DNA from: Microbacteriaceae bacterium
GTDB lineage: Bacteria; Actinomycetota; Actinomycetes; Actinomycetales; Microbacteriaceae
Reading direction: 5' to 3'
Length of the DNA stretch: 62,446 bases
NCBI GenBank assembly: GCA_947452675.1
Contig: CANGDL010000009.1
Location: forward strand, 1-62,446
The notes beneath the pieces are model-generated. The model was not told the origin of the DNA. It made no database searches and saw only the letters and a program-made list of their open reading frames with translations. This document shows positions 34,583 to 47,700 of this stretch, piece after piece. Positions within the stretch are counted from its first letter, which is position 1. Each line of letters begins with the position of its first letter. The translations under genes and the position numbers were made by a program.

Positions 34583-35173
34583 CTAACGCTGAGTGAGGTC
34601 CGCCTTCGGGTCATTTACCCAGTTGATAACGCCCTGCCAGAAACCAAAACCGTCGTCCAGCGATAAGTGGCCGGTGCCCGGAAAAATAACGGCATCTAGT
34701 CCAAGCGGTTCGCCAAACGTTGCCTGAATGCCGCGCGGAGTCCACTTGTCCTTGTCGCTGGCGATGATCGTTAGGTTGGAAGTAGATGCGTGGGTTGCCT
34801 CGACAACTTTCGGATCAACAAGCGAGACTTTCAGGCCTTCAACTTCGCCGAGCATTCGAGGGTCGGCTGGCGCGACCAAGAGAACACGATCGACAGGCTT
34901 GGAAATAAGGCCCGTTGAGGCACCCTGAATCCAATTGATGCAACCTAGCGAATGCCCTATGACGATGGTTTCGCCATCCTGGATTTCATTCAATATGTCG
35001 AGTTCTGCCTTGAGTAGATCTTGCCACTCGTCTAGCTGAGGGTGATCGGTGTTAGGAAACTGTGGATAGGCGACAATGTGCCCCTGCTGGCGAAGAGCGG
35101 TCGCTAAATGACGCTGCCAATGTCCTTGCTGGCGGCGATTTGTCCATCCGTGAAGTATCAGAACTTTGGCCAT
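34583..35173 (-). CDS. RBBP9/YdeN family alpha/beta hydrolase
   Basis: A 196-residue serine hydrolase of the RBBP9/YdeN type. The N-terminus VLILHGWTNRRQQGHWQRHL has the family's HG-W-x-x-x-x-x-x-W pattern. The nucleophile is the Ser of GHSLG (near residue 74), and the catalytic His lies in GTGHLS near 165, with Asp in the preceding DKDKWTP loop. The natural substrate is unknown. It is the first gene of a two-gene unit with the saccharopine-dehydrogenase-like gene. Confidence 0.87.
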   Translation of the reverse strand: MAKVLILHGWTNRRQQGHWQRHLATALRQQGHIVAYPQFPNTDHPQLDEWQDLLKAELDILNEIQDGETIVIGHSLGCINWIQGASTGLISKPVDRVLLVAPADPRMLGEVEGLKVSLVDPKVVEATHASTSNLTIIASDKDKWTPRGIQATFGEPLGLDAVIFPGTGHLSLDDGFGFWQGVINWVNDPKADLTQR

Positions 35174-35266
35174 GACTTCAGCCTAAGTAATCCTCCGGTA
35201 AAGCGGTTGCCTTTTGGGGTTCATTACGAAAAATAAAGTCAGCCGGATCTTTGCTTCGCGTTGCCG

Positions 35267-35716
35267 CTATTTGCCACGATTTCCGACACTGCGGCTCGAA
35301 GTGCCCTTTTGACGACGGATGTAAGGCAGGGCAACAAGCCAGCCCAACACGGCCAATACCGCTAGGCCTCCGCCCCATTCGAAAACCGGGTTGGTCGGAG
35401 CGGTTCTTGGTTGCACCGAGTCAACGTTGTTTGTTGATGTTGGGTTGCCGTCCTGAGCGTTTGGAATACCGTCGCCGTCAATATCTGGGTCGACACCGTT
35501 ATCAATACCGTCGCCATCCATGTCTGGGTCTTCGTTATTGGGAATTCCATCACCATCGATGTCTGGGTTAACTGCGCTCGTGCTTGCCACCGGAGCACTG
35601 CGAGATACGACAGGCAAGGTCGCGGCCTTCACCGACATGGCCCCGATGAATATGGTTAGCACCAAGCTAAGGATCATCACGTAGGCGCCGATTTTGGCAA
35701 TCGTCTTGCGGTTCAT
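35267..35716 (-). CDS. Small surface protein with thrombospondin type 3 repeats
   Basis: A 149-residue protein. An N-terminal signal or anchor (residues about 9-33, ending VKAATLP) is followed by three calcium-binding repeats of the form NPDIDGDGIPNNEDPDMDGD (about residues 50-88), with aspartates at the usual positions. A Pro/Thr-rich spacer, a C-terminal membrane span (LAVLAVLGWLVALPYI) and a basic tail RRQKGTSSRS follow. It therefore projects a rigid calcium-dependent rod from the membrane. It begins four bases after the stop of the giant surface-protein gene, so both are very likely read from one mRNA; it may be a chaperone, clamp or partner of the giant protein. The gap downstream (to 35173) is under 100 bases and holds no gene I can see. 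Confidence 0.82.
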   Translation of the reverse strand: MNRKTIAKIGAYVMILSLVLTIFIGAMSVKAATLPVVSRSAPVASTSAVNPDIDGDGIPNNEDPDMDGDGIDNGVDPDIDGDGIPNAQDGNPTSTNNVDSVQPRTAPTNPVFEWGGGLAVLAVLGWLVALPYIRRQKGTSSRSVGNRGK

Positions 35717-35720
35717 CGGG

Positions 35721-38700
35721 CTAGATTACCCCAGCAACCTTCATAGTGAGCAAAAGCATCACGATTCCACCGATTCGGTAGAGCCACACAAAGCGCGGTT
35801 GGCGAATCCAACGCACTTCATCTTCGCCACCCTCGCGGCCAATCAGCCCTAAAATACCCAGGGCCAACATCGGTATTGGCAGAATCGCAAAAGACCAAAG
35901 GGCGGACTCTGGGCTGGCGGCAAACCATCCCGTGACCATGCTGGTGGTTAGGGAAGCGATGAGAAGCGTGAAAGCAAGACCAGGGATTCCCTGAGGCATG
36001 ATTCGCCAAATCCACTTCGAGTTTGGAAGTTTGTCCTGCCACCAACCGAGCATCGTGGGAAGGACGAATAGGACGCTGCCGACCCATACTTGCCAGTGGT
36101 TCCCCATCAAGGCTGCCGTCACGAAAATGAAGACCACCAGGCGGAAGCCAAGCGAAATCCAACGCTGGAATCCAGGAGTAGCAGGAACGTGAGTCGGGTG
36201 CAGGTAGTCGAGGCGCGATGCGAAGGTTCTAGCCACTGCTTCTTCGCCAACCACACGAATCACGATTGCGGCAGCGATTGCGAGTGCAAAGTCGTTTACG
36301 TGGTTGGCAACGGCTAGGGTCATTCCGGCGAGTGCAGGCAAGGTGCTGATCATGCTTGCAGTCACCCAACCACCGACGAACGGCAGTACTCCAAGGTCGA
36401 CGATGCGCTCCCAAATGTAGGCAGGACCCTTTTCAGGTACCTTTCGGAAGGCCCTGAACGTATTTGTGAGAAGGGCAGGCCCAAAGCCGACAATGATTAC
36501 GCCAAGCATCATTCGAACATCGTCAAGGCCAAACATGGAACCCGACAAAACATGGATGGCGAACGAGCCAAGCACGAAAATTGTGGTCCCCACGAGACCG
36601 GCAAAAGCATCGAAAATTCCGATCAGCGACATCACCAAGAAGAGCTGCCATATTGGGGTCGAAACTGTTGTTCCGTTTATCGCCAGAGCCGCAACCGAGA
36701 GAGCCATGGATGCAAAGGTTGGCAATGAAGCAAAGGTTCCAAGAGCTGCGCGCAAGTACGCGCCGTCGACCATGATTCTCGAGAGAACAGGTGAAATCGG
36801 AGCGGTTAGGAGTGTTGCACGGATCGAGATTTTGTCGAGCAGAAGCAACCAACGGCGGCGCCAGATCTTTAGGTCATCACCGCGACCCCGACGACGTAAC
36901 TCATACTCTTCATGGGTCGCGTCGATAGTTGCGATCGAACCTCCGTTGTTTGAACCCGAGCCAGTTGAACCGGAGGCGCCCGCGCTTGCACCGGCGGCAC
37001 CGGCAGCGCCGGCCGCGGCTGCCCCAGCGGCTGCAGCTCCAGCGGCTGCGGCGGCTGCAGCAACGGATGCGGCAATTGCGGCTACCTTTGACGTGGTTTG
37101 GGTAACGGCCTTGACTGACTCAGGAGAACCCATCGGATCAAACGGTACGGATGGCGCTGAGTCGTCTCCGGTGGCACCAATCGCAGGGTTCGGAACAGGT
37201 GCTCCTGGCACAACAGGCGCATCGCTACTTCCAGATGCACCTGGGTCTCCAGAGGACGGCGAGTCACTCGGCGCCGGAGTGCCAGAGTCACTCGGAGTTG
37301 GGCTTGCACTTGGGCTTGCACTTGGGCTTGCACTTGGGCTTGCACTTGCGGTTGGAACTGCAGATGCAGAGGTGGTTGGAACTGGAGTCGGCTTAGGGGT
37401 CGGCTTGGAAGTTGGCTTAGGGGTCGGCGCAACCGTTGGCGATGCCGTCGGGGTCGGGCTTGATGTTGGCGACGCAGTAGGCACAGGTGCCGGCGCAGCA
37501 GGTGGGGCAGGGATCGAGTGGCTCGAGACAGCCGCCGAGCTCATACCCACGGCATTAATTGCAACCACGGCGACGTTGTAGGTTTGGCCTGCAGTCATGC
37601 CGGTATAGGTGCAGAGCAATAGTGTCGTTGACGAACACACTGTTGTGCCATTTACCTTCACGTCATAACCAGTCACCTCTGAGCCGCCATCAGCGGTAGG
37701 GGCCGACCAAGAAATAACCAGATCAGAATCGTTCGGGGTCAACGTCAACTGTGAAGGCGAGAGTGGCACGTCAAAGTTGGTCTGAATGGCACTTGTCGTG
37801 TTGGTGTTCGAAGCAATCGCGTTATTGCCAACTACAGACACGATCCGAACCTGATATCCAGACGCGCTGCCAGTAACGCCCGGGGTGCCGGATGAGCTAG
37901 CGGACGGGCTTGGGGAACCGATCGAAGCGCGACGGAACGATATTCGGTAACTAGCTGGCGCAATCGTCGGGGTTGCACTAGGCGTAACCGAATTTTGGCT
38001 CACAATGTTTTGGATCGTTGCCGAACTCGCAGATGCACCAGAAACCGAGGCGCTTGCAGTTGTCGGGAAGTCTGAACCGATTGGCGCCACATAAATGTCA
38101 TAGCCACTGACCAGACCGGCCGCAGCCACTGGCGGGGTCCAATTGATCACGAGGTTACTGCTGCTCGCCGCAACGGTCAGGTTGGACACCGCAAGTGGGG
38201 CGTCAATCGGAGTGCGAGCCTGGGTGGTGTTAGAAACGGCACCGCGACCAGCGGTGGTGATGGCGCGCACAACTGCCGTGTAGGCAATATCGTTCGGGAT
38301 ACCAACTACGGTGCAAGTTACTGGGCTTACACCGAGAGGGCCACAGGCCGCATTCTCGTAGCTGACTCCATTGGCATCGGTGGCGATCAAGACGTAACCG
38401 GTGATCGGTGAACCACCCGTATAGCTAGGTGGGGTGAATGATGCGGTCAGAGAGTGTGTTGCGACCGAAGACGAGAATATTTGTGGCGCACCGGCTTGAT
38501 CGGCGATCACATTAAAGCTGCGAACAACATCCGTTGCCGCCAAGAACGATCCGTAACCACCTTGGTGGGCAACAATCTCACAGAGTCCAGACGAGTTAAG
38601 TGTGACAATGTCACCAACCAGCGAACACGAGACGCTGTTCGACGTGGTTGCCAGACTGATGACAGCATTCACTCCAGCGTTGGTAGTCGGAGCGATCTTG

Positions 38701-41700
38701 AAAGCGGGAGTGCCAAAAGGCAGGTCTGGAATCACGTCAAACTTGATGGTCTGGTTCAAGGCACCGACCTGGATGAACTGCCGAGCTGAGGCAGCCGCGT
38801 ATCTGGCCGAACCTGCTTGTGTTGCAACGAGTTCACAGGTTCCGACGGCAGTGAAATTAATTTTTCCTGGGATCAAAGCGTCAACTTCACAGGATGAACC
38901 GGTGGCGACCGAGAAAGTCACCGCTAGACCACTACTTGCGTTCGCAACCGGGGCATACGAGCCGCTGATGATTGGATCCATCGGGGCAGTCGATGTGAAC
39001 GCGACGGTCTGAACATCCTTGGTTACGCGGATTGTCTGAGTTGGGCTAACCACAGCGTTGTAGTTGGTGGATGCCGCCTTCGTTGCCCTGATCGAACAGG
39101 TTCCGGCAGCCGTTGCAGAAAGCACTGACGACGTAACCGTACAGTGAGCAGTTCCAGCGGAAACGATTGCATATGTGACGGCTCCTGTGCCAGATCCACC
39201 CGAGGTGAACAGGTTCAAGTTGTCAACCGACATTGCCGCCGAGCTTGCGATTGCAAGTGCCGCCTGGTTGATCTTGCGAACCACAACGGTTTGAACCGCG
39301 GATGTCTGGGGCAAGTAGTTGCTGTCCCCTGCGCGGATAGCGACAATCTGGCACTGCGAGCCAGCATCGCCCGGCATAATCGTTGCGCCGATAAGTCGAC
39401 AGGTGCTGCCAGCGACGACATTGAAGCTCAATGCTCCGGTTCCGCTGCCGCCAGTAGCAACAGGGTTCAAGCCAGACCAATAGTCGACGGTTGCTGCCGA
39501 CGTGATTGAGATCGCGGTCTGCTGAGCCTTGGTAATGACCAGGGTCGCGTCAGTGGCGTTGCCCAGATAGAAGCCATCAGGGTCGGTGTCAACGACAACG
39601 TGAACGTCACAATTTCCGGCGCCCTTGATGGTCAGATAACCTGTTCCAGGGTCAAGTTCACAGATGAGTGATGACGCGTTAGTTGTGAACGTTATAGCAC
39701 CTGGGCTATCGGTGTTGAAAACGGCTGGAACGACTGCGTTCGGCGCGTAATCCTGTGTTGCATAACTCAGGCTGACATCGGCGACTTTCGACATATGGAA
39801 GGCGTTCGAGGTGGCACCAGTCAGATTCACACCCTGCCAGTTTGCGGCAAAGCTCAGCTGATAATCCTGGCCAGGAACGCCCGAGGCCTTGAGGCCAGCA
39901 AAGTTAACGAGGCCATTTACTGCAACCGCAGTTATGCTTCCTGACACCGAACCCGTCGAATCGTTCAGAACGCTAGCCGTAACCACGGTCAAATTATCTG
40001 TCGTGGCTAGATTGTTGAATCGGTCGAGAACCTGAAGCGTAGGCTGGCCGCCGAGATTTTCACCAATGAGGCCACCGGTTACGTTCGAGTTCACCATGCG
40101 CAATTTGGCCGGCATTGCATGGGTGGGAATCAAACCGGCCGATTCAGTAGCCGAAACGGTCGAACCACCGAGTGCACCGGTGAACGTTAACTTGTAGGTC
40201 TCACCCGGGGTTCCCGTGAGTGTCAGGTTGGCGAAGGTAACCACACCGTTGACTGCCGTAGCCGAATTGTTCACAATCGAACCACCGACGCCCGAGGTCA
40301 GCGCCGCGGTAACAACCGTGCTGTTGTCGGAGGTGGCGATGTTGCCATCCATGTCCTGAAGCTCCAAAACTGCCGCACGAGTCAGAGGCGAGCCGGTCAT
40401 TCCGGTGATTGGCTGGGTGTTCCAAACAAGCTGAGCTACGGCGGCATGGTGAACCGTAAAGTTTGCCGAAGTGTCTGTAGCCAGGTTGCCCGAACTGAAA
40501 GTCAAACTATAGGTCTGCGCTGTAAGACCACGCATTACTAAGTGGCTAAATGTTGCCACACCGTTGACCACTGTCGCATTGACCGGAATCGCCTGGCCGG
40601 CAACGACCCTCGTCAAAGTGCCACCGACTCCAGAGGAAATCGCGGCCGTGATGACTGTTGAATTGTCCTGAGTAACCGTGTTGCCGAAGCTATCCATGAT
40701 CTTGACAACTGGCTGCCCGGCCAGTTCGGCACCGGTTTGAGCGCCTATCGGTTGGTTCAATACTTGGATGCGAACCGGTGCACCCGGAATCACCTGGATG
40801 TTGCCCGAGTTCACTCCGAGCAGAGCGCCAGAGGCAAAGCTCAATTGGTAATTGACCGCTGGGGTTGCCGTTAGCGCAAGATCGGTGAAGCTGGCGCGGC
40901 CGTCGAGCACTGAAGCCGTTAGGTTCGCGGTTGAAGAACTGGTCAAGGTCGAGTTGGTGCCACCAACGGAAGCGGTAACGTTGCCCACGAAGTTATGGAC
41001 TCGGTTGCCATAAATGTCTTGCACCTCAACAACAGGCTGGGTTGGCAACGCGACTCCTGTAGTGCCGCCGCTTGGCTGCTGAACTACGGCCAACTTGGCC
41101 GGGCTAGCATAGGTAACTCTGAACGGGCTGGATGCAGGCGACGTGATTGAGACCGCGCCTACAGAAGTGTTGAAATCCAAGGTGTAGTCATTGTCCGGCA
41201 GTGCGATGACCTTTAGACCCGAGAATCTTGCGACACCGTTCGCGAATGTAGCGGTAGTTGTGCCAGCAAGGCTCACTCCTGCTGAGGTTTCAATGCGTGC
41301 AGTCACAACATCCGAGCTATTTGCCGTAACCAAATTCTCAAACAGGTCGCGAAGCTCTATCACCGGTTGACCAGCAAGGTTTGAACCGGTTGCATTACCG
41401 CCTGTTGGCTGTTGGGTGATAGTCAAGTGGTTTGCAATGGCATGCGTTACGGTCACAGGATTCGCGGTGGTAAAGCGCGAATTGACCGCAAACTTTAGTG
41501 TGTATGCCGTGCCGGGCAAACCAAATAGCTTCAACTGACTGAAGGTGACCACTCCACTGCTCGAAACTGCGGTGGCTCCGATCAAACGAGCCTGGCTCGG
41601 ATGTGCCACCGAATTATCCAAAAGCGTCAAACCGTCGGTGCTGCTGATTGTTGCAGTAACAGTTGTGTGAACACTAGGGTCGGCGACAATGTTTTCCGAA

Positions 41701-44700
41701 CTGTCGCGAAGTTCAATTACCGGCTGAGTCGTTAGTGCGTCGCCGGTTGCATTGCCGCCCACAGGCTGAGTGCGAACGGTCAGGTGGTTGAATGAACCAA
41801 AGCCGATGGTGATATTCGACTGCGTTACCGACGGGATTCCTGTTAGATCCAGGTTGTAGGTAAGCGCATAGGTGTTTGAAACCAGACCCGAAATTCCGAG
41901 CGAGGTGAACGTTGCCACACCGTTGACGGCCTGCTTATCTGCGGCAAAGGCGCTGATTGATGCCGGGGCGCTCAGTGCAACTCCGTTTTGAGCGATGATT
42001 GCGGCATCCACCGTCACCGAAGAATCCGAACCCGGACCGCTTGTGACGATGTTGTTGAAACGGTCGAGAACACGGATGACCGGCTGAACGGCGAAGATGT
42101 CGCCTGACTTGCCGTTGGCGGCAGCCTGAGTCAACGAAATGTGGTCGGCTAGGTTGTGATCAACTTGCATCGGTGACGAAGCATCCGAGGTGAGGTTCGG
42201 GCTGTCATCCGTGAACTCGAGTGTGTAGTCAACGCCAGGAAGTCCGATCAGCTTGACCCCGGTGAAGGTTGCAACTCCTCCGACAAAACTTGCCGTAGTC
42301 TGGCCGGCGGTTAAGTCGCCACCCGTGCCACTCTTCACACGGATGGTTGCCGAACCGCTATTGGTTGTGGTCACCAAGTTGCCATCCAGGTCATACAGCT
42401 GAACCTCAGGCTGCTGAGCCAGAAGTTCGCCGGTCATAGTCAGGCTCTCGTCGGCGTTTAGAGTGCTCGGCGCCTGGCTAACTCTGAGCTCAGTTGCGAT
42501 TCCCGGAAGCACACTAAACGTATTAGAGGTGACGCTCTGGTTATTCGAGGTCAACTTGAACGTAAGTCGATAGCCACTTGTCGCCGGGGCACGGAATGCC
42601 ATACCGGTGAAGGTGACAAGGCCGTTGTTAGCGGTGTATGCGGAGGTCGGGTTGCCATAAGGTGCACCGGCTGGGTCAATCAGCTGAACCGAAACGGTCG
42701 ATGCGCTGTCCGTGGTCACCTGGTTGCCGAAGGCATCGCGCAAAACAACCGTTGGGGTCGCGGTGAAGGCAACTCGCGTCTTTACATCGGCAGGCTGCTG
42801 GCCGATGGTCAAAGCCACCGCCAAGCCAGGCTGCAGATCAATGGTCTGCGAGGTTGAAATTTCTGAACCTGAAGAAGTGATCGCATACTTTAGCGGTAGG
42901 GCTGTTGCGACATCACCCGAGAACATCAGGCCGCTACTCGAGAAGTCGACCTGACCAGCAGTCGCCTGAATAACCGACGTTCCACCAAGCACCTGGTTGG
43001 CGGTAGAGGATGCGGTCACCTCGAGGGTGCTATCGGCCACAGTGTTGCCCGCCGAGTCTTCGATGTTCAAGGCCGGTTGGGTTGCAAACGGTGCACCAGA
43101 GGTGGCACCTGACGCGGCGCGGGTTAGGTGGAGCGAGGTCGGAACACCGAAGCTAATTGCTACCGGCGAAGTGCTGTCCACGTGGGTTCCATTGATAGGC
43201 AGCAAGCCATTCGCGGCGGTAAAGCGAAGCTTGTAGCCACCGACCTTGGCACGCATCACGAGGTTGCCAAACTTTACGTTCGCGAAGTTATCTGAGGTCG
43301 CGACTGCACCCGAAATCGCTAGGACGTTGCTTGAGCTCGGCTGAACGCTTGCGGTAACCGAGGTGACCACCCCAACCAAGACCGGGTTTTCATACTGGTC
43401 ACGCACCTGAAGTTCTGGATCTGCTCCCCCTGCACCCTTGATGGCCTGGTCATTTCGGGCTCCAACCGGCTCGGTGACCCAGGTTAGGTGGTCGGCTGAT
43501 GCATTCGTGATCGTGAATTGGTCAGAGGTTGCCGCAACCAATCCGGCAGAAGTGAACTGCAAGTATGAAGTGCCAGCCTTGGTGAAGGTTAAGCCGGTGA
43601 ATGTGACAAGTCCCGAGGCGTTCGCCACCGAAACCTTGCTCGTATCGATTGCGTTGCTTGCCAAGGCGTCGGCATAAAGTATCGGTTTGATGGTTGTCGA
43701 ACTGGCAACATCGAGAACTCGATTGTCCCAGGCATCGAGAATTTCAACGCTGACCGCGGCAGAGAAAGCTGCGCCGGCGATGATATTGCTCGGTTGCTGA
43801 ACTACGCGTAGGTGAGTTTCAGTGCCCGCGGTCAATGCAATGTTTTGAGTGGTGGCGATTCCGTTGTAACCCGCGGTGTCCACGGTCACAAAGTTCAGTG
43901 AATAAGCAGACGAGGCCACACCCTCGAGGCGCAAACCACTGAAGGCAGCCACGCCATTGATCGCCTGCACCACATCCGAGCCTGTAGGGCCTGTCAAATT
44001 CGCGCCGGTGTGGGTCGTTGCGTCATAAGCGCTCGCGCCGGTCTGCACCTGAATCTTTGCCGAGGCGGCGGCACCGGTGTCAACTAGGTTTCCGTCAGCA
44101 TCACGAACCGCAAGAATTGGCTGAACGTTGAAACTCTGGCCCGACTCGCCGCCAGCGGCATTCTGAGTCAGCGTGATCTGAGTTGCGATGCCGTGGGTCA
44201 AGGCGATGCCTTCACTTGTGGTGGCAATTCCGCTGGCTGAGTAGGTCAAAGTATATGAACCGACCGAGCCGGTCAACTTAAGCGGGTTGGCGTTTTGAGC
44301 GAAGTATGCGATGCCGGCAACCGCGTGCATTGCGGTGTCACCTCCCAAAACGGCACCGTTTGCACCGGTGGCAGCGACCGTGATTGTTGCAGAGCTGTCG
44401 GCAACTCGGTTACCCGAAACATCTAGAACTTCAATGGCTGGCTGGCTCGTGAACGCGATGCGATCGGCGGCACCAGCTGCACCGGAGCTGATATTCAGGT
44501 GATGCGCGGCTCCAAATGTAATCGTGACTGGCACCGACCCGCTGATCACGCCAGGATTCGAAATCGAGGCCGTAAGCGAACGCGAACCGACCAAGCCGGT
44601 CAACTTGATACCCTTGCCAGCGAAGTCGGCAACACCGGCAACCGAGTCCATCGAAACCGTGCCGCCGATCGTCGCATCCGGGCTCGAAAGAGTCACTGTT

Positions 44701-47700
44701 TGCGCCGAATAGCCGCCGACGCTGACCACTGTTCCGGTTGAGTCGAGCAAGGTGACAACCGGCTGAGTTGCGAACGCGGTGTTGTTGACAAGGCTGCTCG
44801 CCAGGTCAATGCGCAGTTGAGTTGGGGGGCCGGTGACAGCCAGGATGTTCTGGCTCGCCGAAGTCAGGCCGGTCGAGGCAAAGGTTAGAGTTTTGGTTCC
44901 GGCTGAGGCGGTCAGTCCCAGGTCAGTGAAGCTGGCAACACCGTTGCTGGCGCTAACCTGGCTGGATCCCGATAGGGTACCGTCACTGACCGAAGCGGAG
45001 ATTTGAGCCGTTGAGTCGGTAACCAGGTTCTCTGAAACGTCACGCACCTCAAGCACAGGTTGGGTGCCAAATGCGGCACCGTTGGCGGCATTTGCAGCCG
45101 AGGTGGTCAACGTCAGGTGGTCGGCGGCGCCATAGGTGATCGTGACTGTGTCGCTAGTTGAGATTGCACTTGGGTTGGCGATGCTCGCCGTGAAAGTCTT
45201 CGCCCCGATGGTTCCGGTTAGCTTGATTCCGCTATTGGTAAATCTGGCGATGCCACCAACAGCATTCACAGTGGTGGTTCCGCTAATAGTGGCACCACTC
45301 ACTGAAACTGTGACAGCTTGGCTGCTCTGTGGCCCATCGGTCACAATGTTTCCATCCTGGTCGAGAATGGCAACGCTAGGCTGTTGGCCGAATACGGTGT
45401 CATTGACCAGGGTAGACAAAACCTTGAGAACTAGGTGATCGGCGACGCCAGGGGCCAATGTGAAGGTTTGGTTTGCCGGAATCAGTTGAGCTGCGGTGTC
45501 GGTAAAGGTTAGAACCTTGTCACCGACAGTGCCGAACTTGCCCAGGTCCGAGAAGCTAGCGATTCCGGCCACGGCGTTTTTGTGCGTGGTTCCCGAGAGA
45601 GTGCCATTGTCGATCGAGACATCGATGCCGATTGTCGAGTTGGTGACAACGTTGCCCGAGACGTCTTCGACTTTGACCACGGGTTGAGTGCTGAAGGCGG
45701 TTCGGTTCACGAAACCAGCCGCAGGGGTAGTGAGGACAAGCTGGGTAGGGGCACCGAAAGTAAGCGAAATTGGAGCGTTAGCCGTGATCGTGGAAGGGCT
45801 CGTTATTGTGGCCACTAGCCCCTTGCGGCCTGCCGTTCCGGTCAATTTGATGCCCATTCCAGCAAAATTGGCGACACCTGCGGCTGCTGGCAGCGACGTG
45901 GTGCCCGAGATGGTTGCACCGGTTGCGGTTAGCGTCACTGTTGCGGTCGAATCGGCGACGGTGTTGCCATCCTGGTCTTGGATGGTGACAATCGGCTGAG
46001 TCGCAAATACGGTGTCGTTAACCAAGGTGCTCGAAGCAGATATGGCCAACTTGTTTGGTGCTCCAAAGCTGAGTGACAGCGTTTGACTTGCCGAAGTGAC
46101 GCCCGTTGCCGAGTAGGTAATTGTGTAGGTTCCTGCCGCACCAAAAAGCTGTGTTTTGGTGGTGTTTAGGTTGAAGTCTGCGACGCCTGCCGCAACAGCA
46201 CGGGATGCGGTTCCACCGATCGTAGCGCCGGTTGACGAAGCCGCCGTGACGGTTAGCGAGCTGTTGGTCACGAGGTTGTTCGAGACGTCTCGAACCTCAA
46301 CCACCGGCTGGGTGGTGAAAGCAACCCGGTCGACGGCGCCGAAGGCCTGAGTCGTTAGAGTCAGGTGATCTGCCGCGCCGAATCCCAGGGTGAAAGTCTG
46401 GGTGGTGCTAATCGGTCCGGCAATTGCATATGTGAGTGTGTAGTCACCGACGGTTCCGGTCAGCGCGATGGCCTTACCCGCAAAGTCGGCGACACCGCCA
46501 ACCGCGCTCATCGAGGTGCTTCCCGATAGAGTGCCGCCCGATGCGGTTACCGAAACCGACGCAGTCGAGTTGGCAACGGTGTTGCCATCCTGGTCTTGGA
46601 TGGTGATCTTCGGCTGAGTCGTGAACGCAGTGGCGTTGGTGAACCCGGCGGCGGGCGTCGTCTTGGCAAGCTGGAATGCAGCCCCGTAAGTCAAAGTGAA
46701 GGTTTGAGTGGCATCGGTCAATGAACCCGAGTGGAAAGTCAGGGTCTTGTTGCCGATCGTTCCGTTCTTGCCCAATCCTGTGAAGGTAGCCACACCGTTT
46801 ATCGCGGCTACGGTGGTGGTTCCGGTGAGGTTGCCCGAGTCAATGACCACGCTTACACCGCTGGTTGCGGTGGTCACCACGTTGCCGGAGGCATCCTCGA
46901 TGCTAACCACTGGTGCGGTGGTGAAGTCTGTGCGGTTAACAAAACCGGTGGCCTGTGTGGTGAGCGCAAGTTGCGTTGCAGCACCAGGTGAAACGGTTAA
47001 CTGCTGCGTTGTCGAAAGGGCAGACGGGCTGCTGATCGAGTAAGTCAACGTGTAGGTTCCGGCGGCGCCGGTTAGTTTCAGTGCGTTACTAAAGGTTGCA
47101 ACGCCGGCAACCGCGTTTACAGTGAGCGATGTGCCCGACAGCGTGCTGCCCGAGCTCGAAACGGTCACCGTCGAGTTTAGGTTCGTGACGGTGTTGTTGC
47201 TCTGATCCTGAATCGTGATTACCGGCTGGACGGTGAAAGCGACGCCGTTTACGGCACCGTCGGCAGCCGTGGTGATGGCCAAGTGATGAGCTGCACCGAA
47301 GGTTAGTGCCAGCGGCTGGGAATCTGCCGTCAAACTTCCCGAGGTCACCGATAGCGTGTATGTCGAAACGATTCCGGTTAGTTTTAGCGCAGCGAAGGTT
47401 GCTACACCCGAGCTTGGCGTTGCGCTCAGCGAGGTTCCGGTCAGTGACGCCCCGGATGAAGCGATTGTAATCACATCCGTGCTGTTCGTCACGGTGTTTC
47501 CTGAAACGTCTTGGACTGAAACCTGAGGCTGGGTCGTGAAGGCGACACCATTCACCGCGCCGGCCGCCTGTCGAGTGAGGCTCAATTTGACTGCGGAACC
47601 GTAGGTAATGATGACCTGGTTGGTTACGGTGATTCCACCCGTAATGGTGGCGGTGAGGTTCTTAGAACCAACCGTTCCGGTTAACTTGACGTTCTTGCCG

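Noticed and set aside
37298-37345. CRISPR-like array
   Set aside because: The 12-bp units are contiguous and have no spacers; they encode a Ser/Ala/Pro linker.
36466-37581. 371-codon frame on the plus strand
   Set aside because: It lies antisense to the linker and membrane domain of the giant gene. Its protein is low-complexity (Ala/Gly/Leu/Val runs) mirroring the repeats, with no ribosome site or family resemblance.
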